A stretch of 64,000 nt of DNA from RGIG3009 sp964433065 (GTDB taxonomy: Bacteria > Bacillota > Clostridia > Oscillospirales > Acutalibacteraceae): the NCBI GenBank assembly GCA_964433065.1, contig CAYSPZ010000003.1:3936-67935 (forward strand), read 5' to 3'. Position 1 is the first letter of the stretch. The number at the start of each line of letters is the position of its first letter. The notes below the pieces were generated by a model that did not search any database, was not told the DNA's origin, and worked only from the letters and a program-made list of their open reading frames with translations. Position numbers and translations under genes: made by a program. Positions 35,280 to 45,147 of this stretch are shown in pieces.

Positions 35280-36932
35280 TCAAGACAAATCGCTGCCAAA
35301 AACGACCGCACCTCTTTCGCGATTGGCTTTGGTAGGGTTAACGAGTGGTTGCGGCATAATTATTGGTTTTGAACTTTTACTTTTGTTTCGTTCCGCACTT
35401 TGTTTGGTTGCGTCTTCGAAAGTTCGTTTTGGTACCGCGTTTTGTTCGTTTACTTTCTCTTGGAGTTCTTCTTCTATTCTTGTTAAAATTATCAAATATG
35501 TCGTTTTGTTAATTCCAAGTTCAAGCAACAAACTGTCGCGTTCTACCGGTGTGATTGTTTCGTCCGTTTCCATATCAACAATTTTTTCCACAGCATCTCG
35601 TGTTGCTAAATAATTGTCGTATTTTCTTGCACTTTTCGAATATTCCGCAAAAGCCCACCACGGTCGGCTCTCTTCTTCACTTATCAAGTCCTCAAGTTCT
35701 GCTTCTGAAGAAACGTTATAAACAGTTCCGCCTTCTTTAATATAATTTTTAAACTCAGCAAAACTGTCGTCAAGCATCTTGCGTTTTTCTTTTTTTTGCA
35801 TCACGGTACTTGCTGTTTCGCCGTTTTTAACAGCTTTGTCATATTCGTCTTTCGTAATGGTGCCAGCCTCCAAAAGCGTATCAAGTTCTGTGGTGTTTTT
35901 TTCACTAACGGCTATCCGGTTCTTAACGGTCGCGAGGAATTGTTCGCCGGTTGCACCTTTCTCCCACATCTCTATGTAAAGACTGCCGAACACCTTTTGG
36001 TCTTCTTCGGAAAGAGTGTTATATGCCGCTTTAAGGGATTCTCTATTTGCCTTAGTCTCGTTTTCTCTCGTTGTGGCTTCCTTCGTTTCTTGCGCCAACA
36101 ACACGGCGGAAAGCGGCGCGGTCTTATCGCTGATGTATTTCAGGTATACGTCGCGATCGATCACACCGTCTTGATACCATTGTTCGATCTGCGCAACACG
36201 GTTTTTCTCGTTTTCATTTTCGGTAACGAGTTTCTGATGCTCTTTCGTTTGGTCGGGTGTGTATCCGTTTTTCTTTGCGTGGTCGCGCACTTCGGCGGTG
36301 ATCTCACCGTTGACAAACATCGTATCGATAATGCCGTTATTTTTCTTAACTTGCTCAGCCAACGCTTCCTCACCGTCCCAACCTTGTTCGATCGCCTGAG
36401 CGTAAATGTCGGAATCAAGTCCTAATGCTTTCAGCATTGTCTGCTGTTGCTCGTTCGCGTCAGCCGTAACGTCTTTACGATATTCCGCTTTGGATTGATC
36501 CGCCGCCTCGTTGATCGAAAGAATGGTCGATTGTAACTCTTGGTTCTGTCCGATCTTGTAGTCTGCCAACGATTTTGTAAGAGAATCGACCGTTTTTTGC
36601 AGTTGGTTTCTCGTAGCGTTCGTTCGGTTTCCTGCTGCGAGAACGGCGGCAGTCTGCTCGGTGGCACTGATCCCCGAGCGCGACAATCCCATATTGGCTC
36701 TCGTTTCCTGAATATCTTTGATATCCAACGCTTTTTGAAGGTCAATCGAATTGATAGCGGAAACGTAGTCATCTGTTGCGGCACGTTCCGCGTCGGCATA
36801 TTCTCGCTCGGCGGTTTGAATATTACTGTCATGAACTGCCGTTGCGTTGTCAATCTTCTTTTTCGCGTTTTCGTCGATCTTCTCTTCGTTCTCTTTGATC
36901 AGTTTTTCCGAGTCATCTAAAAATCTGCCCAA
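35280..36932 (-). CDS. Coiled-coil internal virion protein
   Basis: 550-aa, highly charged protein (KLIKENEEKIDENAKKKID, YADAERAATDDYVSAI, MGLSRSGISATEQTAA). Long predicted helices and few hydrophobic stretches. It lies between the connector gene and the polyvalent gene, where short-tailed phages keep ejection proteins. It starts directly at the end of the preceding gene (36933). Function by position only. Confidence 0.6.
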   Translation of the reverse strand: MGRFLDDSEKLIKENEEKIDENAKKKIDNATAVHDSNIQTAEREYADAERAATDDYVSAINSIDLQKALDIKDIQETRANMGLSRSGISATEQTAAVLAAGNRTNATRNQLQKTVDSLTKSLADYKIGQNQELQSTILSINEAADQSKAEYRKDVTADANEQQQTMLKALGLDSDIYAQAIEQGWDGEEALAEQVKKNNGIIDTMFVNGEITAEVRDHAKKNGYTPDQTKEHQKLVTENENEKNRVAQIEQWYQDGVIDRDVYLKYISDKTAPLSAVLLAQETKEATTRENETKANRESLKAAYNTLSEEDQKVFGSLYIEMWEKGATGEQFLATVKNRIAVSEKNTTELDTLLEAGTITKDEYDKAVKNGETASTVMQKKEKRKMLDDSFAEFKNYIKEGGTVYNVSSEAELEDLISEEESRPWWAFAEYSKSARKYDNYLATRDAVEKIVDMETDETITPVERDSLLLELGINKTTYLIILTRIEEELQEKVNEQNAVPKRTFEDATKQSAERNKSKSSKPIIMPQPLVNPTKANRERGAVVFGSDLS

Positions 36933-39089
36933 TTATCTCACCGTTCCCATCATTGCGTAATTCAAAACAAGGCTTCCGACCTCCATATATCCGTCGCATT
37001 CCATCTTGATACCAAATTCACGAACCCGTACGGCGTTCGGGGAAATGCGGCGCGGGTCGGTCTTTTCGAGAGGTTCGCCGTTGAACGTGGGGGAACACGC
37101 GTCTGTATACGTGCCGTTTTCGTTTAAATAGGTCAAATTCAGCGTTTTGCCGTCTTCGCCGCTAACTTGCAGGTAAAACGGATTGATGCGTTTATACCGT
37201 TCAGGGAAGCCGAAATCGAACAGTTTGGTGGCGAACATCGAATGGATATCGTATTCGTTGCCGTGAAAGTGATCTCGTTTTGCGGTTGGATCGTAGATAA
37301 ACGAGGTATAGCGATCGGTTTCGCCTTCTTCGTACATGGCAAACAAAAAGTGTTTACCGTCATACGTCGTAGTCGAAACGAAATTCAGTACCAGGTTTTC
37401 GTCTTTGAAAAGATCCCAATAATACCATTGGATCGCTTTTTGTGCTTTTTCGTCGGAAGAGTACGACGAATAATAGGAAAACCCGTTTGACGAATAATCC
37501 ATCACGAACACTTTTCGATTAAACTGGACCAGATAGTGGTCGTCCAGTTCATAGGCGATTGCGCTTTGTATATCTTCGTCGGAGATCTCTTGTAATTTCT
37601 CGTCGATCACGTCGGATAACCGTCGCACGTTCCGCTCACTGTACAGACCAGCCGTGAACAAACCGTACGCCTTTCGGTCGCGGTTGAACCACACCAACCG
37701 ATTGTTGCAAAGGCAGATCGTATTCGGCAGGTCGCAACCGATATTCGGATGGAGTTGATATACAGGAAACAACGCACGTGCCGCTTCGACATCGATGATC
37801 TCTTGATTTTCAACCGCTTCCCCCGAAACGCTCCCCTGCATGTAGTAAGAGAAATACAGTTCCTTTTCCTTGAAGATCACCAACATATCGCTTTGCTTTC
37901 CAAACGCGGTGATCTTTTCGTTATCCGCACCGACGTAGGCATAGTTGTTTTCAGGAAAATACAGCGGGTTGTTCAGCGAACTCCACCGCATTACGTTGGG
38001 TTCTGCTTTGCTTCCGGCGACAAATAAGCGCGTACCGCCGGACAATCCGGACGAACCGCCGCCAAACCAAGTGGAGATCGATGCACCGGTTAAATGGGAA
38101 TGGTCCAAGTATTCCTTTTCCGTGATAACGATTTCAACGTTATTTGCCGTTCCAGTTAACGGAAGAACCTCATCGGTTCCACCGCCTGCATTAACGAAAG
38201 AAAAATATCCATCGTATAGGTTCACACAAACATCGTATCCGCTACCTTCTTCAGTCGCTTTAAAAATAGGGTTGTTTGCAGCGGTGTTGTATTCTTCGTC
38301 TACTTGAGAAAATTCCCATTGTTTTCTATCTTTATCCGTATAGAAGATTTTTACGTCTGTGACGTCTTCGATCCACCGTTGGCTATTCTTTGGCAAACGG
38401 TAATACAAACCTTTACCATCGCTTGTATACCGGCATTTATATTGATTTGACAAGAGATTGTACGGTTCGAAAAGCGAACCGTTTTCCAAATTCGGATCCG
38501 ACGTTTCGGTGGGCACACCGCCCTTAATGATCGTCGGAATATACGGTGGCAGTTCAGCAAGGCTTTTATCGGGATCCGAACTAATACCAAACACTTTACA
38601 AATATTATTACCGGCGGAATCGATTGAGGTTGTATAAAAAATGATTGAAATATCTTCGTGCTCTTCTCCGGCAACGTCTTTTACCGTCACGCAGTTTTCG
38701 ATTGCTAAGATGTTTTGAAGATCATTGGGATCTCTGTCCCAAAGCACCTTTTTTGCAACGGCGTTAGTTAAACGCCCGTCTTCAACAGTCCAGAACCTAA
38801 ACACATAACCGTGCTCACCTTCATAGAAACTATAAAAGATCCCGCAGATCTTATCCCTTGCTTTCATCGTTCTGATAAGTATTTGGGTCTGGCATTCCCC
38901 AGCCGTTCCAAACGCATTTTTAAGCGCGGGCCGCGTATGCAAACGACCTTCTCGGTACCACATATTTTCAACTTCGGATAGTTGGTTATCTTGAATCAGA
39001 TGCGGTGGTACGGATAGATTCACACCACCGTTAAGTTGCGGAATCGAAATACGATACGGACGAACGTTTCCCATTCTCGGATATTGCAT
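36933..39089 (-). CDS. Tail tubular/stabilisation protein (P22 gp10-like)
   Basis: 718-aa beta-rich protein. The start, ISIPQLNGGVNLSVPPHLIQDNQLSEVENMWYREGRLHTRPA (in part), is typical of short-tailed-phage tubular or stabilisation proteins, as are internal TRLFVAGSKAEPNVMRWSSLNNPLYFPENNYAYVG-type segments (beta-propeller-like). It follows the head-tail adaptor by 18 bp. Confidence 0.75.
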   Translation of the reverse strand: MQYPRMGNVRPYRISIPQLNGGVNLSVPPHLIQDNQLSEVENMWYREGRLHTRPALKNAFGTAGECQTQILIRTMKARDKICGIFYSFYEGEHGYVFRFWTVEDGRLTNAVAKKVLWDRDPNDLQNILAIENCVTVKDVAGEEHEDISIIFYTTSIDSAGNNICKVFGISSDPDKSLAELPPYIPTIIKGGVPTETSDPNLENGSLFEPYNLLSNQYKCRYTSDGKGLYYRLPKNSQRWIEDVTDVKIFYTDKDRKQWEFSQVDEEYNTAANNPIFKATEEGSGYDVCVNLYDGYFSFVNAGGGTDEVLPLTGTANNVEIVITEKEYLDHSHLTGASISTWFGGGSSGLSGGTRLFVAGSKAEPNVMRWSSLNNPLYFPENNYAYVGADNEKITAFGKQSDMLVIFKEKELYFSYYMQGSVSGEAVENQEIIDVEAARALFPVYQLHPNIGCDLPNTICLCNNRLVWFNRDRKAYGLFTAGLYSERNVRRLSDVIDEKLQEISDEDIQSAIAYELDDHYLVQFNRKVFVMDYSSNGFSYYSSYSSDEKAQKAIQWYYWDLFKDENLVLNFVSTTTYDGKHFLFAMYEEGETDRYTSFIYDPTAKRDHFHGNEYDIHSMFATKLFDFGFPERYKRINPFYLQVSGEDGKTLNLTYLNENGTYTDACSPTFNGEPLEKTDPRRISPNAVRVREFGIKMECDGYMEVGSLVLNYAMMGTVR

Positions 39090-39107
39090 ACTTTACCTCT
39101 TCCTTTC

Positions 39108-39485
39108 TTACATAAACGTACGCGGCATCGTGTCAAGCACGTGACCGCTTTGGCGGAACGCACCGGCGCGGCGTTGGTTATACAGGGACGCATACATCGT
39201 TTGGTTTTCGGCATCGCCGTCCGATTGCGCCAGCAACATCGCCACACCATACGGCATCACGTTCAGCAGGGCATAACGGTTAAGGTCGATCGGCTCATTC
39301 ATATTGGTAAGCACCGCAAACTCCGCGCAGTTTTCGACGGGTTCCCACAGGTCCGCGTAGATCTGGTTAATGATCGGCAGGGCGCGTTTGTTGAGGTTCG
39401 CGTTGTTACCGGCATTGACGTTGCCGTTGTTATCGGTATAGTTGAGAAGGGTCATCGCCTGTTTTAAGATATCATTCCCCGTCAT
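39108..39485 (-). CDS. Head-tail adaptor / gp4-like protein
   Basis: 125-aa helical protein: DILKQAMTLLNYTDNNGN, RALPIINQIYADLWEP, YALLNVMPYGVAMLLAQSDGDAENQ. The pattern fits tail accessory factors that bind below the portal. It overlaps the next upstream gene by 14 bp. Confidence 0.7.
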   Translation of the reverse strand: MTGNDILKQAMTLLNYTDNNGNVNAGNNANLNKRALPIINQIYADLWEPVENCAEFAVLTNMNEPIDLNRYALLNVMPYGVAMLLAQSDGDAENQTMYASLYNQRRAGAFRQSGHVLDTMPRTFM

Positions 39486-39846
39486 TCTGTTGTCTCCTCT
39501 TTTCCGCTTTTGCTTCGCGGATATATTTCCTCAGTGCGATCTGCATATCGCTCTTGCGCATATCGTGAGAATACGGAATACCAAAATAATCGAAGATATC
39601 CCGTAACTGCGGTTTGGTACCCGTTTGTACCCATTGCGTAAGATATCTGTTTTTATAGATCAATTGGTTCCGCATTTCAGCGTGGGTATCCACGACCGTT
39701 ACCGTGAGATCGGGCGGCACCGTCGGTTCGGGTGTGACAACCTTCTCTTCGACGATCGTCCACCCCGACGCCAACAGATCTTCCATATCTTCGCGCGACC
39801 GAACGGTCTTATAGGCACTCCCGTATTCGTTCACCATCCGTACCAT
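39472..39846 (-). CDS. Small structural protein after portal
   Basis: 124 aa. N-terminal YKTVRSREDMEDLLASGWTIVEE, C-terminal SAP/LEM-like helical part LRDIFDYFGIPYSHDMRKSDMQIALRKYI. The start overlaps the portal stop by one base (TAATG). Function unknown; probably head-tail joining. Confidence 0.6.
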   Translation of the reverse strand: MVRMVNEYGSAYKTVRSREDMEDLLASGWTIVEEKVVTPEPTVPPDLTVTVVDTHAEMRNQLIYKNRYLTQWVQTGTKPQLRDIFDYFGIPYSHDMRKSDMQIALRKYIREAKAEKRRQQNDGE

Positions 39847-41699
39847 TACATCGCACTTCCTTCCGCGATCGCGTTTTTCATTAACGCCGTACGCGCTTGT
39901 TCGGGCATCTGATCGTATACCTGCCGCATATCTTCCGACAAACCGTTGAGCACGTCTTCTTCGGTGAGCGGTGCAGGTTCGGCAATCACGCCCGTGCCGC
40001 CTGTTTCCTGCGATACCTGTTGGTTTGCCTGCATCATCTCGCGCAGTAAGCCGTTCACGTTCGGGACGGTACCTTTCGGAAGTCTGGACAAATACTGGAA
40101 CACGTTGAGGACACCGCGATCAAACAGGTTGTCAAGCGTACGAATAGATTGTGATTTGCTCCAAAGGGTAGACGCGCCGACGTCGATCCGCGCGTTGATC
40201 ACGAGCTCCTTATACCGCGCGCCGTCGAACGGCATATACCATACCGACCCGTCGGCATCGGTATTTTTGATCTGGCGTTTTCCGTATGCCATCACAAAGA
40301 ACTCCGCCCATACACGCGCCACATCCTCAATGAACGAGAAGAAACGGTTCTGTACCGTCTGCATCGGCATTGTAGCGGCTTCGCGCACCGCGATGATCGC
40401 CGACGTGTTTTCGGGATTGACGTCACCGAGCGCACTTTCGTTGGCGCCGCTTTGGATGAGTGTCTGCGAGATCATCGACATAATCATATTGTCGTAGTTC
40501 GGCGAGAAGGTCGGCGGTGTAATGGTCCGCATCGCGTTGTCAAGCAATCCACCGGCGGAATTCACGTAAACGATCTGTCCCGGTTCGTTGGTGATGGGTT
40601 GTTGGATCATATCGTGGTTCACCAGAATGGTCGGCATACCGACGATCATGACCGCCCAGACCGCAGCGGTCATCATACGATTGATGGCGATCTGGTTGGG
40701 GATCAGGTGGGTGACCTCGCTTTCCCCGTAAATGTTGTTTTTTCGACGTTCCCACGGAAACACCGCGAGCGGATATAACCGCACACCGATATCCCACGGT
40801 TTTCGCACCACGACACCGTTACTGACCATCGTTGCCATCACGCGGTATTCGCCGTTATCGTCGTATTCCTTATACAGTTTCGTGAGCAACAATGTGCGTT
40901 TAGTACCTTGCTGTTCCACCTCGCCGTACTGTCCCGCCTGGTTCGCATAATCGCTGTCGGGTTTGATCTTGTCGACCTCGTCGTGCGGACGTTTGTTCGC
41001 CTTCATAATCCGCTTGATCTCATCGACACCTTTACGTTGCGCCACGATGATATACGGTTGCTTTTGCACGTTGCGGTTGGACGGGTCGCCGAAATAGACG
41101 TTCTCGATATCCAACACTTCGCACGAGATATCGCCCTTGATGGCGGCGGTACGGCTTTCGTTGGCATACAGACCCGTACGGATGGTGTCGTCCCAGTAGG
41201 TATACAAAACACCCGTTCCGCTTACGTAGGCGTCGCGCAATACCTGTTCTTTGAGATCTTCGAGTTTGACGCGTTCCGCCGTCACGTCGAAGTATGTAGA
41301 AAGTGCGGACATCACAAGATTGATCTCTTCGTCGGTCGGGATCTCCTCGTTAAATTCCGCCACACCGTCCATACCGATGGCGGCGTTCTCGCGCAATTGC
41401 TCGATGCGTTTTTGGAGTTCCTGCGTGTTGGGGATCCCTTCGGCGGAGAAATTGACCGCCACGGGATTGGAACCAACGACCGCCATTTTGTAATCGGCGA
41501 TCCGCTTAATGACGTTATGACGAACGAGCGGGCGATCGGATCCGCATTTCGCGCCGTACCATTGATCACCGACCATAAATCGCTCGTTCACTTTGTTTTG
41601 TTCATATAAACCACGAGTGCCCAACCCGCTCTTGTAGTTGGCGCCATCCTCGTATTCTTTTTGAATTACCGCAGGATCAAACCATTTTTTGTCATCCAT
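39846..41699 (-). CDS. Portal protein
   Basis: 617 aa, in the size range of P22-like portals. Features: NKVNERFMVGDQWYGAKCG, RHNVIKRIADYKMAVVGSNPVAV, VLRDAYVSGTGVLYTYWDD, ESEVTHLIPNQIAINRMMT and SALGDVNPENTSAIIAVREAATMP, the classical portal segments. It forms the dodecameric DNA channel at the capsid vertex. It lies downstream of the capsid gene, unlike most phages where portal precedes scaffold and capsid. Confidence 0.88.
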   Translation of the reverse strand: MDDKKWFDPAVIQKEYEDGANYKSGLGTRGLYEQNKVNERFMVGDQWYGAKCGSDRPLVRHNVIKRIADYKMAVVGSNPVAVNFSAEGIPNTQELQKRIEQLRENAAIGMDGVAEFNEEIPTDEEINLVMSALSTYFDVTAERVKLEDLKEQVLRDAYVSGTGVLYTYWDDTIRTGLYANESRTAAIKGDISCEVLDIENVYFGDPSNRNVQKQPYIIVAQRKGVDEIKRIMKANKRPHDEVDKIKPDSDYANQAGQYGEVEQQGTKRTLLLTKLYKEYDDNGEYRVMATMVSNGVVVRKPWDIGVRLYPLAVFPWERRKNNIYGESEVTHLIPNQIAINRMMTAAVWAVMIVGMPTILVNHDMIQQPITNEPGQIVYVNSAGGLLDNAMRTITPPTFSPNYDNMIMSMISQTLIQSGANESALGDVNPENTSAIIAVREAATMPMQTVQNRFFSFIEDVARVWAEFFVMAYGKRQIKNTDADGSVWYMPFDGARYKELVINARIDVGASTLWSKSQSIRTLDNLFDRGVLNVFQYLSRLPKGTVPNVNGLLREMMQANQQVSQETGGTGVIAEPAPLTEEDVLNGLSEDMRQVYDQMPEQARTALMKNAIAEGSAM

Positions 41700-41726
41700 T
41701 ACCTGTTTTTCTCCTTTAAACTGTTG

Positions 41727-41798
41727 TGCCGACAGTGGGAATTGGACCTCACATCCGTACTCTATAAATAGCCGCTCTCCCGTTTGAGCTATGTCGGC
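41727..41798 (-). tRNA. tRNA-like sequence with defective anticodon arm
   Basis: 72 nt between capsid and portal genes. The 7-bp acceptor (GCCGACA/TGTCGGC), TA at 8-9, D-stem GCTC/GAGC with loop AAACGGGA and T-loop TCCAATT are canonical. The anticodon stem does not pair well (GCTAT against GTACG) and the T-stem needs a bulged A (GTGAGG/CCCAC). CCA is not encoded. Either a degenerate phage tRNA or a tRNA mimic; no anticodon is assigned. Confidence 0.5.
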
Positions 41799-41804
41799 GT
41801 GTTG

Positions 41805-41823
41805 GGGCGGAAATTCCGCCCCG
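41805..41823. other. Hairpin between capsid gene and tRNA-like sequence
   Basis: GGGGCGG / CCGCCCC around AAATT, just after the capsid stop (41837). No T-run, so probably a processing or stabilising hairpin. Confidence 0.4.
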
Positions 41824-41836
41824 TTGGGAGTGATGA

Positions 41837-42748
41837 TCAGTATACGTACGCGTAGATAGCGTCGGCTTTGCTGTTCTTGACGAGCAGATCGTAGTAGGTA
41901 CGATAGTCGAACTTGTACGCGTCCGCCGCCTGGTTCTGATCGGGCGAGAAGGTGCGGATCTTCTCGGTCTTTTTGACCAGCGAAGCACCTTTCTTCGGCA
42001 TCACCAACAGACCAATGTTTTTGGCGGCAGCGGCGGGCACAAAGCCACCATCAGTCTGACCTTCGTCCACGCCGTTGTAGAATTCGAATGCGGTCTTCAT
42101 ACGGTTATCGGACACCGGGATGATCGGCACACCGTTAAGGGTCTTCACCTTCGTGGTGATCTCGCCTTTCTTGAAGTCGTTGACCACCAACATACGGGTG
42201 AGCTCGGCGGAGTTTTGGATCGCCGCCCATACGGTCGGGTTGACGAAACAGACCAGTTCCTCATCGAAACCGACGGTGTTTTGAACCTCGTTAAACGCGG
42301 TATTCAACATTTTGAGGATCTCGGTGTCGTGGGTACCGGTGACGGTATGCGATTTGGTAACCGCCAAACCCGCCAGTTTGGACAAGCAATACGCGTCCAC
42401 TTCGGGGACGACGCGGGTGCGGACAAACTCGCCCATCACCTGACCGGCAAGATTGGAAATCCCCGTTTCGTCTTCGTCCTCGCGGTCGATCTGGAACGAA
42501 CGAGCGCGGTCTTGCGAAAGAGTATACGGTTTATTGGAAACCGTGATGGAACCTTTGATGAAACCGGTATCACGGTCATAGTCGCCGAGACCGGACAGAT
42601 CCATTTCGGGAATCAACACGGTTTTCGCGCCAACGAATTTCGCGCGCAGGGCATTGTCGGCTAAAAAGCCGGTTACGGGACCTTGGACAAACAGTTTGTC
42701 GAGTTCTTGGGTAAGGACTGTTGCAAATTCAAAATTGTTAATAGGCAT
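41837..42748 (-). CDS. Major capsid protein
   Basis: 303 aa, probably HK97 fold. Segments: AKFVGAKTVLIPEMDLSGLGDYDRDTGF, LSQDRARSFQIDREDEDET, VPEVDAYCLSKLAGLA, LVCFVNPTVWAAIQNSAEL and TLNGVPIIPVSDNRMKTAF. These match coat proteins of many Firmicutes phages. It follows the scaffold gene by 16 bp. Confidence 0.88.
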   Translation of the reverse strand: MPINNFEFATVLTQELDKLFVQGPVTGFLADNALRAKFVGAKTVLIPEMDLSGLGDYDRDTGFIKGSITVSNKPYTLSQDRARSFQIDREDEDETGISNLAGQVMGEFVRTRVVPEVDAYCLSKLAGLAVTKSHTVTGTHDTEILKMLNTAFNEVQNTVGFDEELVCFVNPTVWAAIQNSAELTRMLVVNDFKKGEITTKVKTLNGVPIIPVSDNRMKTAFEFYNGVDEGQTDGGFVPAAAAKNIGLLVMPKKGASLVKKTEKIRTFSPDQNQAADAYKFDYRTYYDLLVKNSKADAIYAYVY

Positions 42749-42764
42749 TCTTCATCTTCCCTTC

Positions 42765-43565
42765 TTATTGACCCCAGATGCCGCGCCTCATGGCAGCGAT
42801 AACGGGGTCGGTTCCTTCATCTGTGTTTTTGGAGGCAAGCGCCCCCATACTGGCTTTGGATGCCGCCGCTTGTTCTGCTTTTGCGGCATCGGCTTTTTTT
42901 CGTTCTCGATGTTGGAAACGAAGATACGCATCCAAAAGGTGGACGCCTTTTTCCTCCGCTTCGCGGCGAACTGCCGCGGGGAGTTTGCTGTATTCCGTGA
43001 TTTCGGGACATTCCGCACGCGCTTCGACGAGTTCATCGGCAAGGCGTTTCGTGACGGCTTCGTCCGTTTCCGCGTCCTTTTGTTGTTCGGAGGCGATAAG
43101 GCTTTCAAACGCTGCCTTGTTCTTCCCTTTCTCAACTTCGAGTAATGTTTTGGCAAGTTCTTCGTCACCGTTACAACGGTCGACAAGTGCTTCGTATTGC
43201 CTGTCTTCGTGTTGTTTTCGGATAGATTCGGCGAACTCGACCAACGATTTACCTTCCGAGGCTGCCACGTATTTCAGTGAATCCAGCACGGGCAAAAGTC
43301 GATCATAGTTCATCCCTTTTTGTGCATATGCGGCCGCGTCTTGTCGGGATAAATGTTTGACTTGCCCGTTGAATTTCACCGAGAAAAGCGCTTCCTCTTC
43401 GGCGGGTGCAGTTTCCGCATTGGTCGTTTCGACAGTCGTTTCGTCACTGGTTTGTTCCGTCGCTTCTGCCGTCACTTCCTCTGCTTCCGCTGCGGGGGTG
43501 GTTTCTTCCGTCGTTTCCTGTGGTTGGGTCTCGACGGTTTCAACCGTAGTGTTGACTTCTTCCAT
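42765..43565 (-). CDS. Scaffold protein
   Basis: 266 aa. N-terminal 60 residues are almost all E, T and A; the middle and end are charged helices (EGKSLVEFAESIRKQHEDRQYEALVDRC, GVHLLDAYLRFQHRERKKADAAKAEQAAA in part). This composition and the place before the capsid gene are typical of scaffolds. No protease domain is visible. Confidence 0.8.
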   Translation of the reverse strand: MEEVNTTVETVETQPQETTEETTPAAEAEEVTAEATEQTSDETTVETTNAETAPAEEEALFSVKFNGQVKHLSRQDAAAYAQKGMNYDRLLPVLDSLKYVAASEGKSLVEFAESIRKQHEDRQYEALVDRCNGDEELAKTLLEVEKGKNKAAFESLIASEQQKDAETDEAVTKRLADELVEARAECPEITEYSKLPAAVRREAEEKGVHLLDAYLRFQHRERKKADAAKAEQAAASKASMGALASKNTDEGTDPVIAAMRRGIWGQ

Positions 43566-43612
43566 TTCTTAAATATCTCCTTTCGCTATGGTTGGCGAAA
43601 TTTTGATCGCTC

Positions 43613-43813
43613 TTAAAGGTCTTCCTGTGCGTCGCCGTTATACGACAGGAAATTTTGATAGGCTTGTACGGCTTTCTGCATTTTTCGTTTTTCTTCTTCG
43701 GTGGGTTCTCGCGCCTTCTGCTCGATCGCCTTATGTCGATTGACCAAAACCGACACGATCTTAGGCAAATACGCCAGAACGTAACCGACGATCACGCCGA
43801 TCAGCATTACCAT
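43613..43813 (-). CDS. Small membrane protein between terL and scaffold
   Basis: About 66 aa from ATG 43813 (AAAGGAGG 9 nt upstream), overlapping the terL end. One TM helix (MLIGVIVGYVLAYLPKIVSVLV) followed by a charged helix (KAREPTEEEKRKMQKAVQAYQNFL). Function unknown. Confidence 0.6.
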   Translation of the reverse strand: MVMLIGVIVGYVLAYLPKIVSVLVNRHKAIEQKAREPTEEEKRKMQKAVQAYQNFLSYNGDAQEDL

Positions 43814-45147
43814 CCGTTCCATCCTCCTTTAAAATCTTCCGAGGATAAACTCCCTCGGTATAACACGGCGCCGTCCGCTTGCCGTTGCCATCTTCGCGCA
43901 ACGCTCGGCTCGACCGGACGGAAACCGGTGATATCTTCCATCGCGTACCGCAACGCGTCCATCAAGTGGTTGTTCTTGTCGACCGGCTTATTCTTGCCGG
44001 TCCCGTCGTCCTTCTTGTCCCAAATGTATGAGGACAACTCCGCGACCGTATTCGAACATTTCGGGTGAACGATGATGCGGTATTCTTGGATCCGCGAGAT
44101 ACCGTGCAAAAGAGATCCTTGTCCCTTTGCCGCAGGTGTCACGCGCGGAATACCGTTGCGCCGCAACTCCTCGTTGGATTTCGGTTCGGCACTGTCCGCG
44201 CGGATCCGCTCTTTGGAATACCCCTTGTTAAGGATCATCGCGGCGATCTCGTTGTTGAGCATACCGCGCTCGTAATGTTCGTCGTAAATATACAACAGGC
44301 GGTCATCAGGATTAACGGCGGCGGCAATAAACGCGGCAGGGTCGTTCGTATAGCCGTAGTCCAACCCGAAAACGTGTCGATATTTCCATTGATCAGGTAG
44401 ATTATGTACGTCAAACGCCTGCACTTCCCACTTGTCGTAGACAAGACCGTCGGCAATTCCCCACTCGCCCAGACCCGCGACCGCATATAAACGGGGGTTG
44501 TCCCGTTTCATCCGCTCGTATAGTGCGCGGTCCGCATCGTCCAAGAACTCGTTGCAACGATAATCGGTCGTGTAGGCGTCGATCTCGGGTGCCTGCTTAT
44601 CAAAAAACCGCTTTTTCAACCAGTGTTTTTCGCTCCACGGGTTGAACGTAAGCGTGATCTGCTTGAAGAGATGTTCGGGCATCTCACCACGGATGGACGT
44701 ATCGAGTTTGTCGAACGCTTCTTCCGATGCGATCTCGAACGCTTCTTCGATCCACACCCAACAAAGGTATCCTTTTTCCACCGTGATAGACGCCAATTTG
44801 TGAACGTCGTCGAAACCACGAAACAGGATCTTTTGTCCCGTCGGCAGATAGGTCATCTCCATCGGGCTCTTGATACATTTCCAGTATTGATTGACGTTCA
44901 GTTTGTCGATCGCCCAACGCAGATCCGCAAACGTGGATCCACGATGCGTATCCATCACCTGTCGTATCACTAACAGGTTCGACTGGGGATAACGCATAAG
45001 CCGATAAATGAAGTTGAGCGCGGTGGTTTTTGATTTCTTAGAACCTTTTCCACCCTTGACCGCGCGGTATCGAGCGCGTGATCGCCAAAAAGAACCGTAC
45101 CCGGCGCCGACCACCTTCGCCCAATCAATTCTTACTCGTTCTTCCAC
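43807..45147 (-). CDS. terL: Terminase large subunit
   Basis: 446 aa from GTG 45147 (GGAG 7 nt upstream). The ATPase half has the Walker A-like KGGKGSKKSKTTAL and Walker B region LCWVWIEEAFE, with LTFNPWSEKHWLKK as the coupling motif. The nuclease half has FGLDYGYTNDPAAF, IRADSAEPKSNEEL and DKNNHLMDALRYAMED. This is the PBSX-type Terminase_3/6 family. It packages DNA through the portal. Confidence 0.92.
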   Translation of the reverse strand: MEERVRIDWAKVVGAGYGSFWRSRARYRAVKGGKGSKKSKTTALNFIYRLMRYPQSNLLVIRQVMDTHRGSTFADLRWAIDKLNVNQYWKCIKSPMEMTYLPTGQKILFRGFDDVHKLASITVEKGYLCWVWIEEAFEIASEEAFDKLDTSIRGEMPEHLFKQITLTFNPWSEKHWLKKRFFDKQAPEIDAYTTDYRCNEFLDDADRALYERMKRDNPRLYAVAGLGEWGIADGLVYDKWEVQAFDVHNLPDQWKYRHVFGLDYGYTNDPAAFIAAAVNPDDRLLYIYDEHYERGMLNNEIAAMILNKGYSKERIRADSAEPKSNEELRRNGIPRVTPAAKGQGSLLHGISRIQEYRIIVHPKCSNTVAELSSYIWDKKDDGTGKNKPVDKNNHLMDALRYAMEDITGFRPVEPSVARRWQRQADGAVLYRGSLSSEDFKGGWNGW

